A DNA stretch of 64,000 nucleotides from Gnetum montanum (taxonomy: Eukaryota; Streptophyta; Gnetopsida; Gnetales; Gnetaceae), in contig MNCI01010865.1 of assembly GCA_015680685.1 (NCBI GenBank), positions 64,274 to 128,273 of the forward strand, given 5' to 3'. Position numbers and translations under genes: made by a program. The notes under the pieces were generated by a model, which saw only the letters and a program-made list of their open reading frames with translations, was not told the origin of the DNA and made no database searches. This document shows, piece after piece, positions 42,074 through 54,060 of this stretch (within the stretch, counting starts at the first letter, position 1; every line of letters starts with the position of its first letter).

Positions 42074-44283
42074 ATGTCTCTTTCACAAGGAAGTGATAAT
42101 GCATAGTATGGTGAGAACATTCATTGGAGAACTAACAAAATATATGTTGAGGAAAATTGGAGTGACAACTTCATGCAAGGGTTTCATATGTTCATGATGA
42201 CCCTAATGATACTCAAAGGCTACATTCACCTAAGAAAAAAAACCCTAGAGGAGGTGAAGTAAGTCCTCGATCAAGGGAGGCCTCAAGGCCTAGGACCTCC
42301 TTGAAACGTAGAAAAGATAAATCAAGGGACCCTAGGGAACACCATAGAAGCCATGGTAATCCTTCGAATTCCTCATCTTCTACTTCCTCTTCAACATCTA
42401 GTTCTAATGAAGATGAATGTAGGTATAGAGACCAAGATCATCATTAGCATCAAAATAAAAATAAAAATAGAAACTGAAACCCCAAAAAAAATCAAAGATG
42501 TCAAAATGAAATTGTCACAATCAAATGAATAGAAATAGAAATTTTCATCATGATGTGTCTAATGATAATGAACCCTTATTGGCCACTAAGATCTTGATGC
42601 AGATCACAAAGGTAGTTAAGATACCTAACAGGCATCACAAGGAAAGTCACCTACCAAATTTTGATATGAATAATATTCCTAAATTTGTGGGAGGCTATGA
42701 TTCAGATCCATAACATCATTTACAAGCCATCCATGATGTCTGTGCCTCATAAAACATTGAAAGTGGGTGACAAAAGCTTAAGATCTTTCCTAGAACACTA
42801 AAACACTAATCAATAGAGCCAAAGTGTGGTATGCATCGTTGAAACCAAATTTAATTTGATGGTGGTCCACATTGCTAGAACTCTTCAACGAGAAATACCA
42901 AACCTATGCTAGGGTGTTCAACCTGAGGAGACAGATCCAAGGATGGAGACAAAAATAACATGAACCCTTGGACATGGCCTTAGATAAATATTATTCTTTA
43001 CTGAATAGATGCCCAAGCCATGGTTTCTCTGAGGAAGAGCAACTTTTCCACATCATAAATGGGCTTCATAATGAAACAAGGGAGACCCTTGGGATGCATG
43101 CTTTAGGTCAATTATATGAGCTACAAACCCATCAAATTTGATAACTAATTGAGCATGTGGCAAAAGATGAAGGAGAGCTATACAAATGGGAGAATGTTTA
43201 GAAATATCAGTGGGACCCAACTCTTCAGAAAAAGAAGTTCCATATCTATGGTGAGGAGAAAGAGGTTACTCTTAATAAGGTGATTCCGCAACAAACCTTG
43301 TTGATATAGAAGTTTATCAACAAACTTGAAGTAAATTTTGATAGGATGTCAGAGTGGATAAATGAAAAATTTTTAATTTTCTAACAAACTGTAGAGGAAA
43401 AGGTAATGCAAAACAAATCAAGTGATCACAACAAATAGAGGAAGAAGAACCAAGAAACAACTAGGAACATTTATCGACAAACAAGGAACATAGCTGAAGA
43501 AAGTAAGGCTATAGACTCAACCACAAACAAAGATGACATATGTGACATTTGCATATATGACCACTCGAAGGGTCATTTCCTAGTAATGTCACATCTACAT
43601 GAGTATTGGGCTTTTGCATTAAATCCCAAATTCCTACAAAAGCACATGCCCACGAAATTTCCCTTTCCACATAGTAATTATATATAGTCCTATAATCGAT
43701 CATACTATCCTAGGGGGACTTATTACCAACCTCAACACTATCATCAAATGTAGTGGCAAAATCCACAGTCATGGGGGAGGTCATCACCAAACCAACCCTA
43801 CCCTTACTACTAGCCAAAACCATATGGATATTATGTTCAGCAACCTGTTTCTCCAACTAGTTTTACCCCCTCTACTTCAAATCGCTACTATCACTCTCCT
43901 AAGCATTATTAACCCATGACATCTCCTAAAGGATCACCACCTTGCACCTCCTACCCTTCATCCTATCCTTGATATTTTCATGCTCCATCCCATCACATGC
44001 CACTACTAATAACACAAGAAGGTTCTACACCACAACATCAACAAACGAATGCCACTTGTGCTATGAATGTCCATAGACATGCTAATGCTAATAGATCTTC
44101 ACCACAATCTCAAAAATGCCCTTTATTTAGGATGGTTTCCATGCACAAGCACAAAACACATAGACCTATTAGCGTATCAAAACTAGCACAAGACCAATCT
44201 AGTGCAACACCCTCCCTTGTTAAAACAATGTCTCATAATCATAAAAAAAGCCAACAATCATTACCACTCCAAGACAAGACATA
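42074..44283 (+). pseudogene. gag (element C), near full length but decayed
   Basis: ATG 42074 begins MSLSQGSDNA. A basic/Ser-rich part (PRSREASRPRTSLKRRKDK, then a poly-Ser stretch near 42370-42420) follows. The capsid begins with MNNIPKFVGGYDSDP (about 42667-42711), then KVWYASLKPN, LLNRCPSHGFSEEEQLFHII and LIEHVAKDEGELYKWEN. A degenerate knuckle CDICIYDHSKGHF (about 43538-43576) has lost its last Cys. A Tyr/Pro/Gln-rich tail reaches 44283 (open piece 43997-44284). There are frameshifts and more than ten stops. Gag packages RNA and forms the particle. Confidence 0.78.
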
Positions 44284-44403
44284 AATGATGAACTTATTAT
44301 GATGGAGAGACATGAAAATTCATGCATCACTAATAGTAAAGGGTGCATTTGTTGACTAGAAAATCAAAATATTAACACAACCCACAATAAAGTTAAGGAA
44401 TAA

Positions 44404-44757
44404 GTGTGTGAGCAAAAATTAGTCTCTGTAGTAGCCACTAAACCAAAAGATAATCAGTGGCTTGAAAATGAGAATATAAAATTGTTTCAAAGATGCACGA
44501 ATGCAATTGATCCACTTATTAGTTCTAGAATTAAGAAAATGGATCAAACAAAGGACTTAGATGCATATATCTTACACTTTGATTATATACTAGAAAAGGA
44601 TATTAAACACGAAGACTTGAGCATTAAAATAGAAAATCAAGAAGAAGCAAACACATTTGAACCCCCCAAAACAAAAATACATTCAAGTCCAGATGAAGAT
44701 ACATCTCCGAATGATCCAAACGAGACTATCACCAATGTTAGATGTTCTACCACATGA
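44404..44757 (+). CDS. Unassigned open reading frame in element C (117 codons)
   Basis: Open from 44404 to the stop at 44757, whereas the surrounding gag is full of stops. The product would be hydrophilic and acidic (KDLDAYILHFDYILEKDIKH, then a Glu/Asp/Pro-rich tail). I do not recognise it. It stands where protease/pol begins in A and B, yet shows none of their motifs. It may be part of a linker, a captured piece, or chance. Confidence 0.3.
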   Translation: MCEQKLVSVVATKPKDNQWLENENIKLFQRCTNAIDPLISSRIKKMDQTKDLDAYILHFDYILEKDIKHEDLSIKIENQEEANTFEPPKTKIHSSPDEDTSPNDPNETITNVRCSTT

Positions 44758-46478
44758 TTAATTAAATCAATAACAATGATAGATGGGAAACCAGTGATGT
44801 ATAACCAGGGGATTGTGTGGTTGATCTCTAGAATGTGCAGTCATAAGATTAGTCATGGGGGAGATGCTTCATCCTAGTTCAAGAACTAATAAGTATTTTT
44901 CACATTTTTTGTTTTACAATATTTTATCATTTTCCTATTTCTTTCAAAATTCTTTGATTCTTCATATGTTTTCAATTTCTTACTATTTTTTCTTTTTTTA
45001 TATTTTTCTCTTTTCTTGAGTCATTCTCTTTTAGACATAATAATGGACTACAAGCACTAGTTCTGGGGCTAAAAAGACATGTTACCAATGCCTAAAGGCA
45101 ACCCCTCTAACTAAGGCCCATGCTTCCTTCTTCTCTTTTCTTCTCTTTTTGGAATCATGATAGTTCTTTGAGATGGTTGTAGACTCATGGTAGTTAGTAG
45201 GAAGGAACACATCAATGTGAGGTCACTGTTCATGGTATGGACTTCGTCTAAACTTAAACAGATAGGTATGCTAATCATTTTAATCACATTTTTCACAAGA
45301 ACCTATTATGGACATGGTTAAGTACCTTACATCCCAATCTCTTCAATCCCTTCTCATCCCATTATTCATCTCACTGCTGCAAGCAATTACGAACCTTTTG
45401 GTTTTGTGTAGCATAATGCAACATCCTAACCATGGTAGTTGTGTGTTGTTTGGAATAAAGGCATGGTCTACATTTAATTTCTCAGGTGCCCACAAAACAT
45501 CTATAGAAGTGGTTATGCAAGAGCATTATGGTAGGACCCACTTGCATTGAACTAACCTTCACATCTTTCAAAATATCAATGATAATTTCTCTAAATTTAT
45601 GCATGATTTTGGAACTACTCTTTTGTTTCATTAATTTTTCCTACTTTCCTATTTCCATATCCATTAATATTTCATGTTCATCTTCTAAATTAGACCTTTG
45701 GTTTCAATTGTTCAAAAACTTATGTGCTTCTGGAGTTATGCTTATTAGTCATGGGGGCTAGGGATGTCCACTTTGAAATTTTTCTAACATCTTATTTTTG
45801 AACATCATGGTAACCAATAGTAATTGATCAAAATAATGTGAATAGCTTGATGATATAAGTTACCTCATAGCAATGGGCATAGTATGCTATAATCACCTTG
45901 TGCTTAAACAAAAACAAAAGGATCCAAAAAGGTTTAATTATTAAGAAAAATTTACCAAAACTAAAGTTGATTCTTTGGTGACTACAAGTGATGCTAAAAG
46001 AAACATCTAAGTAAGAAGATCTTTTGCCATGCATGAAAATGAAGCCAAGAGGGGACAACGGAGGATATGCCCATGGAAAAATCGTAGCACATACAAGATA
46101 GCAACTCAAACTTTGCATGTTTACTATATCCATGGGATGATGAGAAGAAATTTCAGTCCATCCTTCAAGAATGTTCTACATAACCAGAGAAGCATCAACA
46201 TGATAATCAAGGTTAAAAGTCTATCATTGCTAGTAACAACAAGAAGAATCATGTTCAATGAATTTTTGAAGACCTATATAAATTTTGTAATCTTCCATGT
46301 CTATCTAGTTTTTTTGTCACTCTATCATTTTGTATGTATCCACTTGAATAAAAATCTGTAATGCTACACTCATAGTCAATCAGTAGTTTGCATATCAATC
46401 AATAATCCCATACCTTCCTAACATTTTGTAAGGGACTTATTCCTCCTTTTGTTCACTCAAGAATGAGTTTTCATTCAG
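44758..46478 (+). other. Spacer and 3' untranslated region of element C
   Basis: Purine runs AGTCATGGGGGAGATG (44851-44866) and GTCATGGGGGCTAGGG (45748-45763), T-rich stretches, and the block at 45030-45230 shared with A and E. 45830-46440 has no recognised protein; small ORFs there overlap on both strands and look like chance. Confidence 0.5.
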
Positions 46479-46479
46479 T

Positions 46480-46489
46480 CATGGGGGTA
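46480..46489 (+). promoter_or_regulatory. Polypurine tract of element C
   Basis: CATGGGGGTA directly before the LTR start TCATGAAGTG. Confidence 0.8.
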
Positions 46490-46990
46490 TCATGAAGTGT
46501 ATTTTATCTAGCTCCAATATCATATATCCGATATCGTGGCATGTATGCTAGCCTATAAATATAGTACTTGGGCACATGGTTTGGGCATAGTTTAGTTAAT
46601 AGAGTAACTAAACTCTTGTAGTTTTATTCTATAGTCTTAGAGAATAGTCAGTGAGTATCATAGTATGGATCTGAGTCAGTTGTATGGCATCTTATTTGAG
46701 TGGCAATGCACCTAGACATATTCCATGAACGGCAATAAAATCAAGATTAATTCTTATTCATTGTAGCACTTTGACTTAGATTAAATTTAATTTTAATGCA
46801 ATTTATATTCCATGTACTTAGTTAATATTTACATTTCTATGCACATCAATGAATTGGCAAAATGAGTGCAACCAATTTTGAGTGTAAACATGTATTCGTT
46901 TAGTTATCTCAGCAGTGTTATTACTTGGTTTGCCCAGTAGTGTAGTGCTTGGTAATCCCAGTGGTGGATACATGGGTTTAGGACATGTAC
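46490..46990 (+). repeat. 3' LTR of element C, truncated (501 bp of about 853)
   Basis: Colinear with 41096-41600 up to ATACATGGGTTTA and the following GTAC. It then stops abruptly at 46990, where LTR sequence of element B (minus strand) begins. About 350 bp are missing. Confidence 0.88.
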
Positions 46991-47629
46991 ATCCATTCTA
47001 ACTAGCTACACCTAACTAATCCTAACATAAGCATCCATTCACACTTGTCATACACATCTTGAACATGTTTAATGCTACTAGGTTACCAAACATTAAGATT
47101 TATTGAGATCACCAAGTGCCAAGTGTATGCTCAAAGTGGGCATACTTATGTGCTTAAATAATCATTATTCACTCTTGCTTAATTTAGCTTAATTACTTAA
47201 AACATTAAAGGATATTGCATAAAAAATTAAATGCATAAATAAACAGTTAATCTATTTCAAAGTGCTGCAAGGTTTATCAGAAAGTTTATCTTTATTAAGA
47301 CACACATTGCTGTGCTCAGGTACAATAGTGCTTGAATAAAGATCCATACACTCTTTAAGTCCTATTTTGAGCACTTAGAAAAATATTCTAACTTTCAAAT
47401 GACAAAACTACAACATCTCTACTACAACTATGATAAAAGATTACCATAAACACAGTGGGTGAGCATGTACTTATAGATAAAAGTAGACACTACATTGACA
47501 AGGTCACATCAACACATCAAATCCCATGTCGACACAGCTACATTGACAGGGTTGTGTTGACGAGGCCTTGTCGATGGGGCCACATCGATGAGGCCTCATT
47601 GACACAACCCAAGAAAACACAACTTATCA
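46991..47629 (-). repeat. 3' LTR of element B, truncated (639 bp)
   Basis: Matches 57836-58433 of the 5' LTR (shared CACCTAACTAATCCTAACAT, then CACCAAGTGCCAAGTGTATG). The U3 end reads ..CTTATCA at 47629, next to TACCTTCATGA, the complement of the polypurine tract. About 285 bp of the U5 side are absent. Confidence 0.85.
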
Positions 47630-47841
47630 TACCTTCATGACTAAATGAAAACTCATCCTCGAGTGAATAAATGGAGGAATCAGTTTCTTAACAAATTTTG
47701 GAAAGGTATGGCATTATTGACTAACTACTAAAACACAACATACATGAACAAACACTAAGTGCTCGAGCATATAGAATTACAATCATTACAAAATTTTGGT
47801 CTTTAAGATAACAAAATAAAACACCAAGAAAAAAATGAGAA

Positions 47842-50064
47842 ACACAATTCCTCTGATGGCATGAAGACAAGGAAGAAGTGTAAACGATCCCAAGTATTGG
47901 AAGCTCCTGAGGGTCTAAAGGACCTTCTCCTACTTCAAGCACATGCGGTGATTGAGGCAGTTGTAGTTGTCCTATAGTAGCTACAACTTCTAGCAAAAGA
48001 TAGAAGGGATCCAATAGTGCCTTCATCTTCCCCTCCTTACTCCTGGGATCATTCATAGTCCACACTACATCACGAATGTGGACAGATGTGGGAACATCCC
48101 AAGGACAAGACATTGCTAGAAACAGCTCCTTCGCATTGACAAACTAGGCAGCAAAAATTTTACATTCAGCATCAAACATCTTTACTGCATTCTGCAACTC
48201 CTAGTAGTCACTTAGTCTCTTGGCTAGGTTCTCAGCTATAGACTATTGATTAGTGAAGTGCTACATGAGAACATTGAGTTTTGCATTTGCCACCTCAAGC
48301 TTCTACTTAGTATCTTTGTCATGCTTGAACTCAGCTTTGTACAAAAAGTACAAATTGGCCACTTGTTTCTCTAATTCAAACTGCAACTATCTAATTATTA
48401 GCATTGCTAGATTTGCATAATGAATATTGGCAAGCTCCATGTACTTCATCATCTCCTTGATCTGCAATTCCTTCATGCATATTTTTGCCTTGTTGTAGTC
48501 ATTGAGCCCATCAAAGATAGGCTACCAAAAATCAATTGCCCAATTAGCACTAGTTAATCTAGTAACTCTTCGTGCTAGGCTACACTTAATTTGCCGCTAA
48601 CTATTCCTGCAGCTGTCTACACATCTCTAAGTGCAAAAACATCTACTACAGATTTCATATGTGTGTTTAATACCTAGACAATTCTATCAATAATCACCTT
48701 TGCTACTATCTTCTACCCATGGTGTTGCATCACCAAGACAGTTACCCCCTTGCCCTCCTCCAAATACACTAAGAAAGTAGCAACATTCTCAAAGATGTCT
48801 AGGAATTTTTGCTATTGTGAGAGAGAGACTATTAACTCTCAAGCTCTAGGATTTAATCTCATGAACAACTATGTTCTTTGGGCTGAAAATATTGGTCCAC
48901 CTCCCTCCATCTAGCTGATGGTTCAAGCCACTTCATTGAGGTAACTCATCATTAGGTGATACACAAATGGATTGCCACCACTTATTCCTACTCATTGCTC
49001 CTGCTCATGCATGAGCTACTCTCAAATATCATGCATTTTTTCAAGGGTATCATTGGACTCTAGCATTATTTCATAAGAGGGTGGTGAAGGTGGTGGTTAC
49101 TGCTCCTCTTCATTGGTTGTTGTAGGGGTCTTGTCCTTCATCATTTTTGTTCAAGAGGCAAAAGAAGTATGTTGAAGTGTATCATTGGCATAGTAAACTA
49201 TTCCTATCATTTTGCATAATTTTCTAATGAGGCAAGGAAAGGGCCTTCCTTCCACGTTCATTTTCTTTAAATTAATTCTCTATCTCTAGATAGATCAATT
49301 GTGGAAGGTTCACAGGGAATTTTCCACTCAAAGCAACACATGCACAAGCAAAGAAGGCAATCATCTTACTATGCCTCACCGTTAGATTGAGCTCATAGGC
49401 TACTATCTTGAAATAAATGATCTTCACTAAGGTGAGTGTGTCATACTCTTTGCTATCTACTCCATAGCATCATTGGGTCCACTCCTTCTTTTCCTCTGGG
49501 TCTACTTGTGTATAGATCTCTACCAAATTTGTTCCAATATCAAGTAACCCCAAGGCCTACACAATAGCTTCCATCGAGTATGACACTTGAATGTCCTTGA
49601 TCTTTATAATGGCTCCTGCGCACCTACCATTCTAGAGGAGATATGTCTCTTCTATATACCACTCTCCATTAGAAGTGATGATTGGCCACATGGGAGAGTT
49701 CTGCAACTGCATCTTAACTTCTGGTGGAGCATGTTCCAAGAATGGTCCAAAGTTTAATTCTTGAAGAACTGAGCGCTGGATGTCATGAGACTTGACCCTG
49801 ATCAAGGCAAGCTTGAGCTAATGTGATCTCAAGTCTTGGCACTGATCCTAATGCCTCATCTCAATGGGATTGTTCTATTACAACCACTTCCTCAAGAATC
49901 TTTCAAACAAATTCCACTTGGGATTCCTCCCAAATAGGTTCCATTACATGATTTTTTGCTACCTATTCTTGAGCTTGTTCTTGCTGCTCCCTTCTAGCTC
50001 TAGGTCATTTGTCCCTTAGTTGAGATGGTACTCCTTCCTGTGGGCATTTTGGTCTAGGTGCCAT
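47842..50064 (-). pseudogene. Extra ORF between pol and 3' LTR, function unknown (element B)
   Basis: Starts at ATG 50064 (MAPRPKCPQEGVPSQ). Landmarks on the minus strand: a Glu/Gln-rich N-terminus, MWPIITSNGEWYIEETYLL (about 49660-49720), KIKDIQVSYSMEAIV, then CYGVDSKEYDTLTLV, KMIAFFACACVALSGKFPVN, and a coiled-coil part at about 48530-48200 (KEMMKYMELANIHYANLAML, then LYKAEFKHDKDT). The open C-terminal piece 48113-47721 begins MSCPWDVPTSVHIRDVVWTM and holds VLEVGEGPLDPQELP. Full length would be roughly 700-750 residues. I see no membrane segment in the shared region. The order is the same in A and D, so this was a real gene of the family. Confidence 0.68.
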
Positions 50065-51480
50065 CTATAATCACAATATGTGACCAAGGATTAGCACTTA
50101 TTGTGTAACTTTAAAACATTTAGGATACGTTATCCCTTGGGGTAGTTAGACTTGGCTAAGTTGTGATCATGATTGATTTGATTATTTTAATATTATTTCA
50201 TTATTTTATTTACAAATAGGTTATCAAAGTGTGTTGGAAGGCTTTAACTCTCATAGGTTAATGATTTAATATTATTTTATTCATTAAGCCCATGCAAGAG
50301 TTAGAAAAATTTTTAAAAATTTTTTGTTAAAAACCTAAGGTTTGTGGCCCCCATGATGTAAAGCACACCTTTGGAAGCTGCAAAGCTGAAGAATGGAGTG
50401 AATCAGACAAACAATTTGAAAGTGATGGGCTCTAAAAGGTTTTAGGTTCTCAAAAATTGCAAAAAATCCCCTTATATTTCAAGCAAACGACAAAAAATTC
50501 CTAAGTGGTAAGCACTATTTGTAGAATTTTTCTACTTGGAGAGGACCTTCAAGCATGGGTAGCACATCTTTCTACTCCCATAACCAATATTCTAGCCCAT
50601 TTATTTTGTCTAAGGGGTGTGCTTTAAATTCCCATCTTGTTTTTTTTTTCCTTTGGATATTTTTCTAAATTTTTGGATGGGAACCATACCTTGTAAAGAC
50701 TTATTTAACTTTTGTTTATTGGTCAACACAGAATGATAAGAAATCCATGAAAACACACATGTACTCAAGTAAGAAGAGAGACACAAAGAGTATTGAATCC
50801 CCTTGAAGTTACATCCTTTTCAAACCTTTGAATCTTTCCCAAGTTTTGAAACTACCAAGGTCACAAGTTCATTAAATTTTTATTAATGAAAAAGGAATCT
50901 CATATTTTCAAATTGAGAAAACCATAGAGTTGGTGGATGGCTGGATGATGTGGACTCACTGCCTATTCCATAAAAAGAAACTTGTCTTAGTTATTAGTCA
51001 TCAAAATTCAAAAATAGAAATCAGACATTAGCAAACAAAAACATTAGGTACAAACCACCATTAGTAATCGGCTAAAGTACCAATAAGTCCTATTGGTAAT
51101 AAAGCATTTTTATTAAAAAACAAGAAAAATTCACACAAAAATAAAGTAAAGTATACAAGAAATTGTAAAAAGATTCAAGAAAAATAACATACTAACAATA
51201 TTGTAAAACAAAAATTTGGAAAAATAACAGAGTATAAAACAAAATGGTATAAAAATAAACAAAGTGTAAAACAAAAAAAAAGTAGAAAAACTGAGGAGCC
51301 ACTTAATAGATTAGCATGGATGACCATCTTACCCACAAGTAATTTGAAAGAAGGAGATCTAAAAGATTGAGCATGGTTGTCCATCTAATGATGTGTTGAT
51401 TTCACTAGCTTACTTGAAATCATGGAAAGGTTTTAGTTGTTGCATGTTGACCAGCTATTTTTTGTTTAGACTCTCAAGTT
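50065..51480 (-). other. Post-pol spacer of element B
   Basis: The minus-strand equivalent of 33101-34050 in E (shared GTGGACTCACTGCCTA complement at about 50950-50970 and the AAAGCACACCCCTT block at about 50600-50630). AT-rich. No ORF of note; 51175-51384 is low-complexity. Confidence 0.55.
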
Positions 51481-52620
51481 TGTAAATCAACAAGGCCCCA
51501 AAAGCAAAGGTTTCATAAATGATATAAGGCCCTTTCCACAACATCTGTAACTTAGTTCATTGAGGTAAGTATGTGGGGTTCTAGTAAATAATCTTGTCTC
51601 CAAGTTGAAATTTCAATTTCCTTATCCTAAGATCATGGCATTGTTTACTGAATGCTTTGTGCACTTCATTCAATGATAGGGCCACCAATCGATTCTCATT
51701 TAGCACATTACGGTTGACCAATCTCTCTTTTTGTGCTAAACTCAGGTCAAGGTCTAGGTTACAAGCTATTAAAAATGTATGGAGCTCGAATTGAATTGAA
51801 AGAGTTGGTAATTTTCCATACACTAGCTCGTAGGAAGAGTAGCCTATAAGTAGTTTTCATGTTGCATGGTATGCCCAAAGGACATCATTAAGTTTTATAC
51901 TCCACTCTCTCCTATATTTCCTAATTATTCTTGTAAATATTTTCATGATCTCCCTATTAGTAACCTTTTCTTGATTGTTGGCTTAGGGGTGGTAGGGTGT
52001 TGTTAATTTATGTTCAACCCCCAATCATTGCATGAGCTTGCGAAAAATAGCACCTATAAAATGAGTACCATTATCAGAAATCAATGCACATGGCACTCCA
52101 AATCTGTTTACAACATTTTGTTTTATAAATCATGTAGTAATGGATGATGTACAATTGATGATGGCTGCTACTTATACCCATTTTATACAATAGTCAATAA
52201 TGACTATTATGTATGCCTTTCCATTTGACATGGGTGTGATGAGACCCATGAAGTCTATGCCCTAGATGTTGAAGGGTTCCAGTGGTTGGATCCACTACTG
52301 AGGTCCCTCCATACAAGTAGTCATCCCACCATCTCATTGACAGCGTTTACAAGATCACATGAATTGATGCACATCCCTTAAGATTATTGACCAACAGTAC
52401 CCCACCATCAGGATTTTAATGGTTGTGCATTTCCATACAATGTGGCCCCCACAAGGAAACTCATGAGCATCTTGGAGAATGCATAGTTGATTAGCATCAG
52501 GAACACACCAAAAAACTAGGTTATCGATGCACACCTTGTAAAGATGTCTATTACTCTTCATGAAGCATTTGGCCTAATGAAGAAACTTTTGTTTCTTTCG
52601 GTGGTTTAACTCTTGTCGCA
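51481..52620 (-). pseudogene. Integrase (element B), catalytic Glu replaced
   Basis: Read on the minus strand. The zinc region is open at 52355-52561 (LCILQDAHEFPCGGH, then SCKRCQ: HHCC complete). The core has FNI.GIDFMGLITPMSNGKA (first Asp), ALISDNGTHF (second Asp, about 52055-52080) and ANNQEKVTNRE with Lys (codon 51965-51967) where the catalytic Glu is expected. The C-terminal piece 51581-51823 carries MYGKLPTLSIQFELHTF and HDLRIRKLKFQLGDK. It ends near PYIIYETFAF at about 51490. Stops are relatively few. Confidence 0.85.
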
Positions 52621-53300
52621 TTTTGGTTAAGAAGGCACTTCTTCATTTATTGCTCTAGCAAAGAGGAGTTTATCAAGAAATTAATCAAATAGCGAGCTCT
52701 CCTCCCTTTTATTGTCCCATTATAACACAAACAACTGATCAGTGACCACATTCTTAGTCCCCTTTCGATCTATCATTGTGAGATCAAACTCCTAAAAGAT
52801 CACCAACCATCATATGACATGGGGGATCATTGTTGGTTTATTCATTAGGAAGCAAATGGCACTATGATCATTGTGCACAAACACCTTATATCCAAGCACA
52901 TAGTGCCTGAACTTTCCAAAGCATACACCATAGCCATCAGCTCTTTCTCCATTTTAGTGTAATTAAGCTATGCACCCACAATGCTTCGACTTGTGTAGTG
53001 GATGTAATATCAACATTTTTTATCATCCAACTGTGTAAGCTTAGCTCCTAAGGCATAGTTTGATGCATCTATCATGATGTGAAGTGGAAAAGACCAATCA
53101 GGTGCTTATAGAATTGGAGTCTCTACAAGCTTCTCCTTAAGCTACTAGTATGTCTTTCTACATTCCTTGGTCCATATGAATGAAACATCTTTCTTTCTGA
53201 GCTTGACCAATAGTTTTATAATTTTAGAGAAATTCTCTATAAATCGCTAGTAGTAGCCAGTGTCCAAGGAATGACCAAACATCTTTAACCATTTCTGGTT
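52621..53300 (-). pseudogene. RNase H (element B)
   Basis: Minus-strand matches to E: IMIDASNYALGAKLTQLD (first Asp, about 53020-53075), SIVGA.LNYTKMEKELMAMVY (about 52920-52990), then YVLGYKVFVHNDH at about 52868-52905. Several stops. Confidence 0.7.
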
Positions 53301-54060
53301 GACAAGTTATTACTTGGATGACCCAAATCTTTTTCAAGGTCCATCTCAATCTCTACTTGAGAAATTCTGTGCCCCAACACAATGCCCTTCTAGACCATGA
53401 AATGGCTCTTTTTCCAATTAAGCCAAAGATTAGTCTCCATGCACAAATTAAGCACTTACTCAAGGCAGTCCAAGGCTTGCTTGAATGTAGTGCCATAAGT
53501 GGAGAAGTCATCCATGAAGACTTCTACCCCACTACAAATTTGTTGTTGAAAAATACTCAGGACAAGAAGTTGGAAAGTTGCAAGGGCATTACACAGACCA
53601 AAGTGCATCTTTCAATATGTAAAAATTCCTTAGGGACTTGTGAATGTTTTTTTGGCCTAATTCTTGGGCATGATCTAAATTTGGTTATAGCCACTATAAC
53701 CATCCAGGAAGCTATAATAACAATGCCCAGAAATAATGTCCAATACCTGTCCAAAAATGACAATGAAAAATCATCTTTGAATATTGCCATGTTCAACAGC
53801 CTAAAATCAATACTAACATGCCATTTTCCACCTTTCTTTGACACAATTACAAGTGGGCTAATCCACTAGCTATTCGCAATTGGATCGATGAACCTTGCCT
53901 TAAGGAGTTGTTTAATTTTCTCTTTGATGATCTATTTCAATTTGGGATTTAGCTGCCGCTATGGCTACCTCTTTGGCTTCATGGCCAAATCAATATAGAT
54001 CTGATGCTAGCATATCCTAGGATCAATCCTTGTGAGTTTAAGATATGACCAAGGTTGTTG
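53301..54060 (-). pseudogene. Reverse transcriptase (element B), active site intact
   Basis: The open piece 53557-53844 begins in KKGGKWHVSIDFRLLNMAIF. The active site on the minus strand reads VEVFMDDFSTYGTTFKQALD; the catalytic Asp pair is kept (codons within 53507-53515). GIVLGHRISQ and the thumb region follow to about 53301. Frameshifts lie in the palm region (about 53690-53750). This is the best guide to the family's RT. Confidence 0.85.

Larger units (their letters stand above)
41096..46990 (+). mobile_element. Element C: Tat/Athila-like element with gag but no pol, inserted in element D
   Basis: 5' LTR, primer site, nearly full-length gag, an unassigned ORF, the family spacer, a polypurine tract and a truncated 3' LTR. 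No protease, RT, RNase H or integrase similarity was found between gag and the spacer, so any movement would have needed enzymes from another copy. It lies in the gag of D, in opposite orientation. Confidence 0.85.

Noticed and set aside
45828-46361. Overlapping frames on both strands (101 and 110 codons) in element C
   Set aside because: They overlap each other, have no conserved counterpart in A or B and no domain motif; probably chance in the 3' region.
53318-53869. 183-codon + strand frame, the longest + strand frame in the window
   Set aside because: It lies opposite the RT gene of B, whose motifs (FMDDF, LGHRIS) are clear on the minus strand. No recognisable domain on the + strand.
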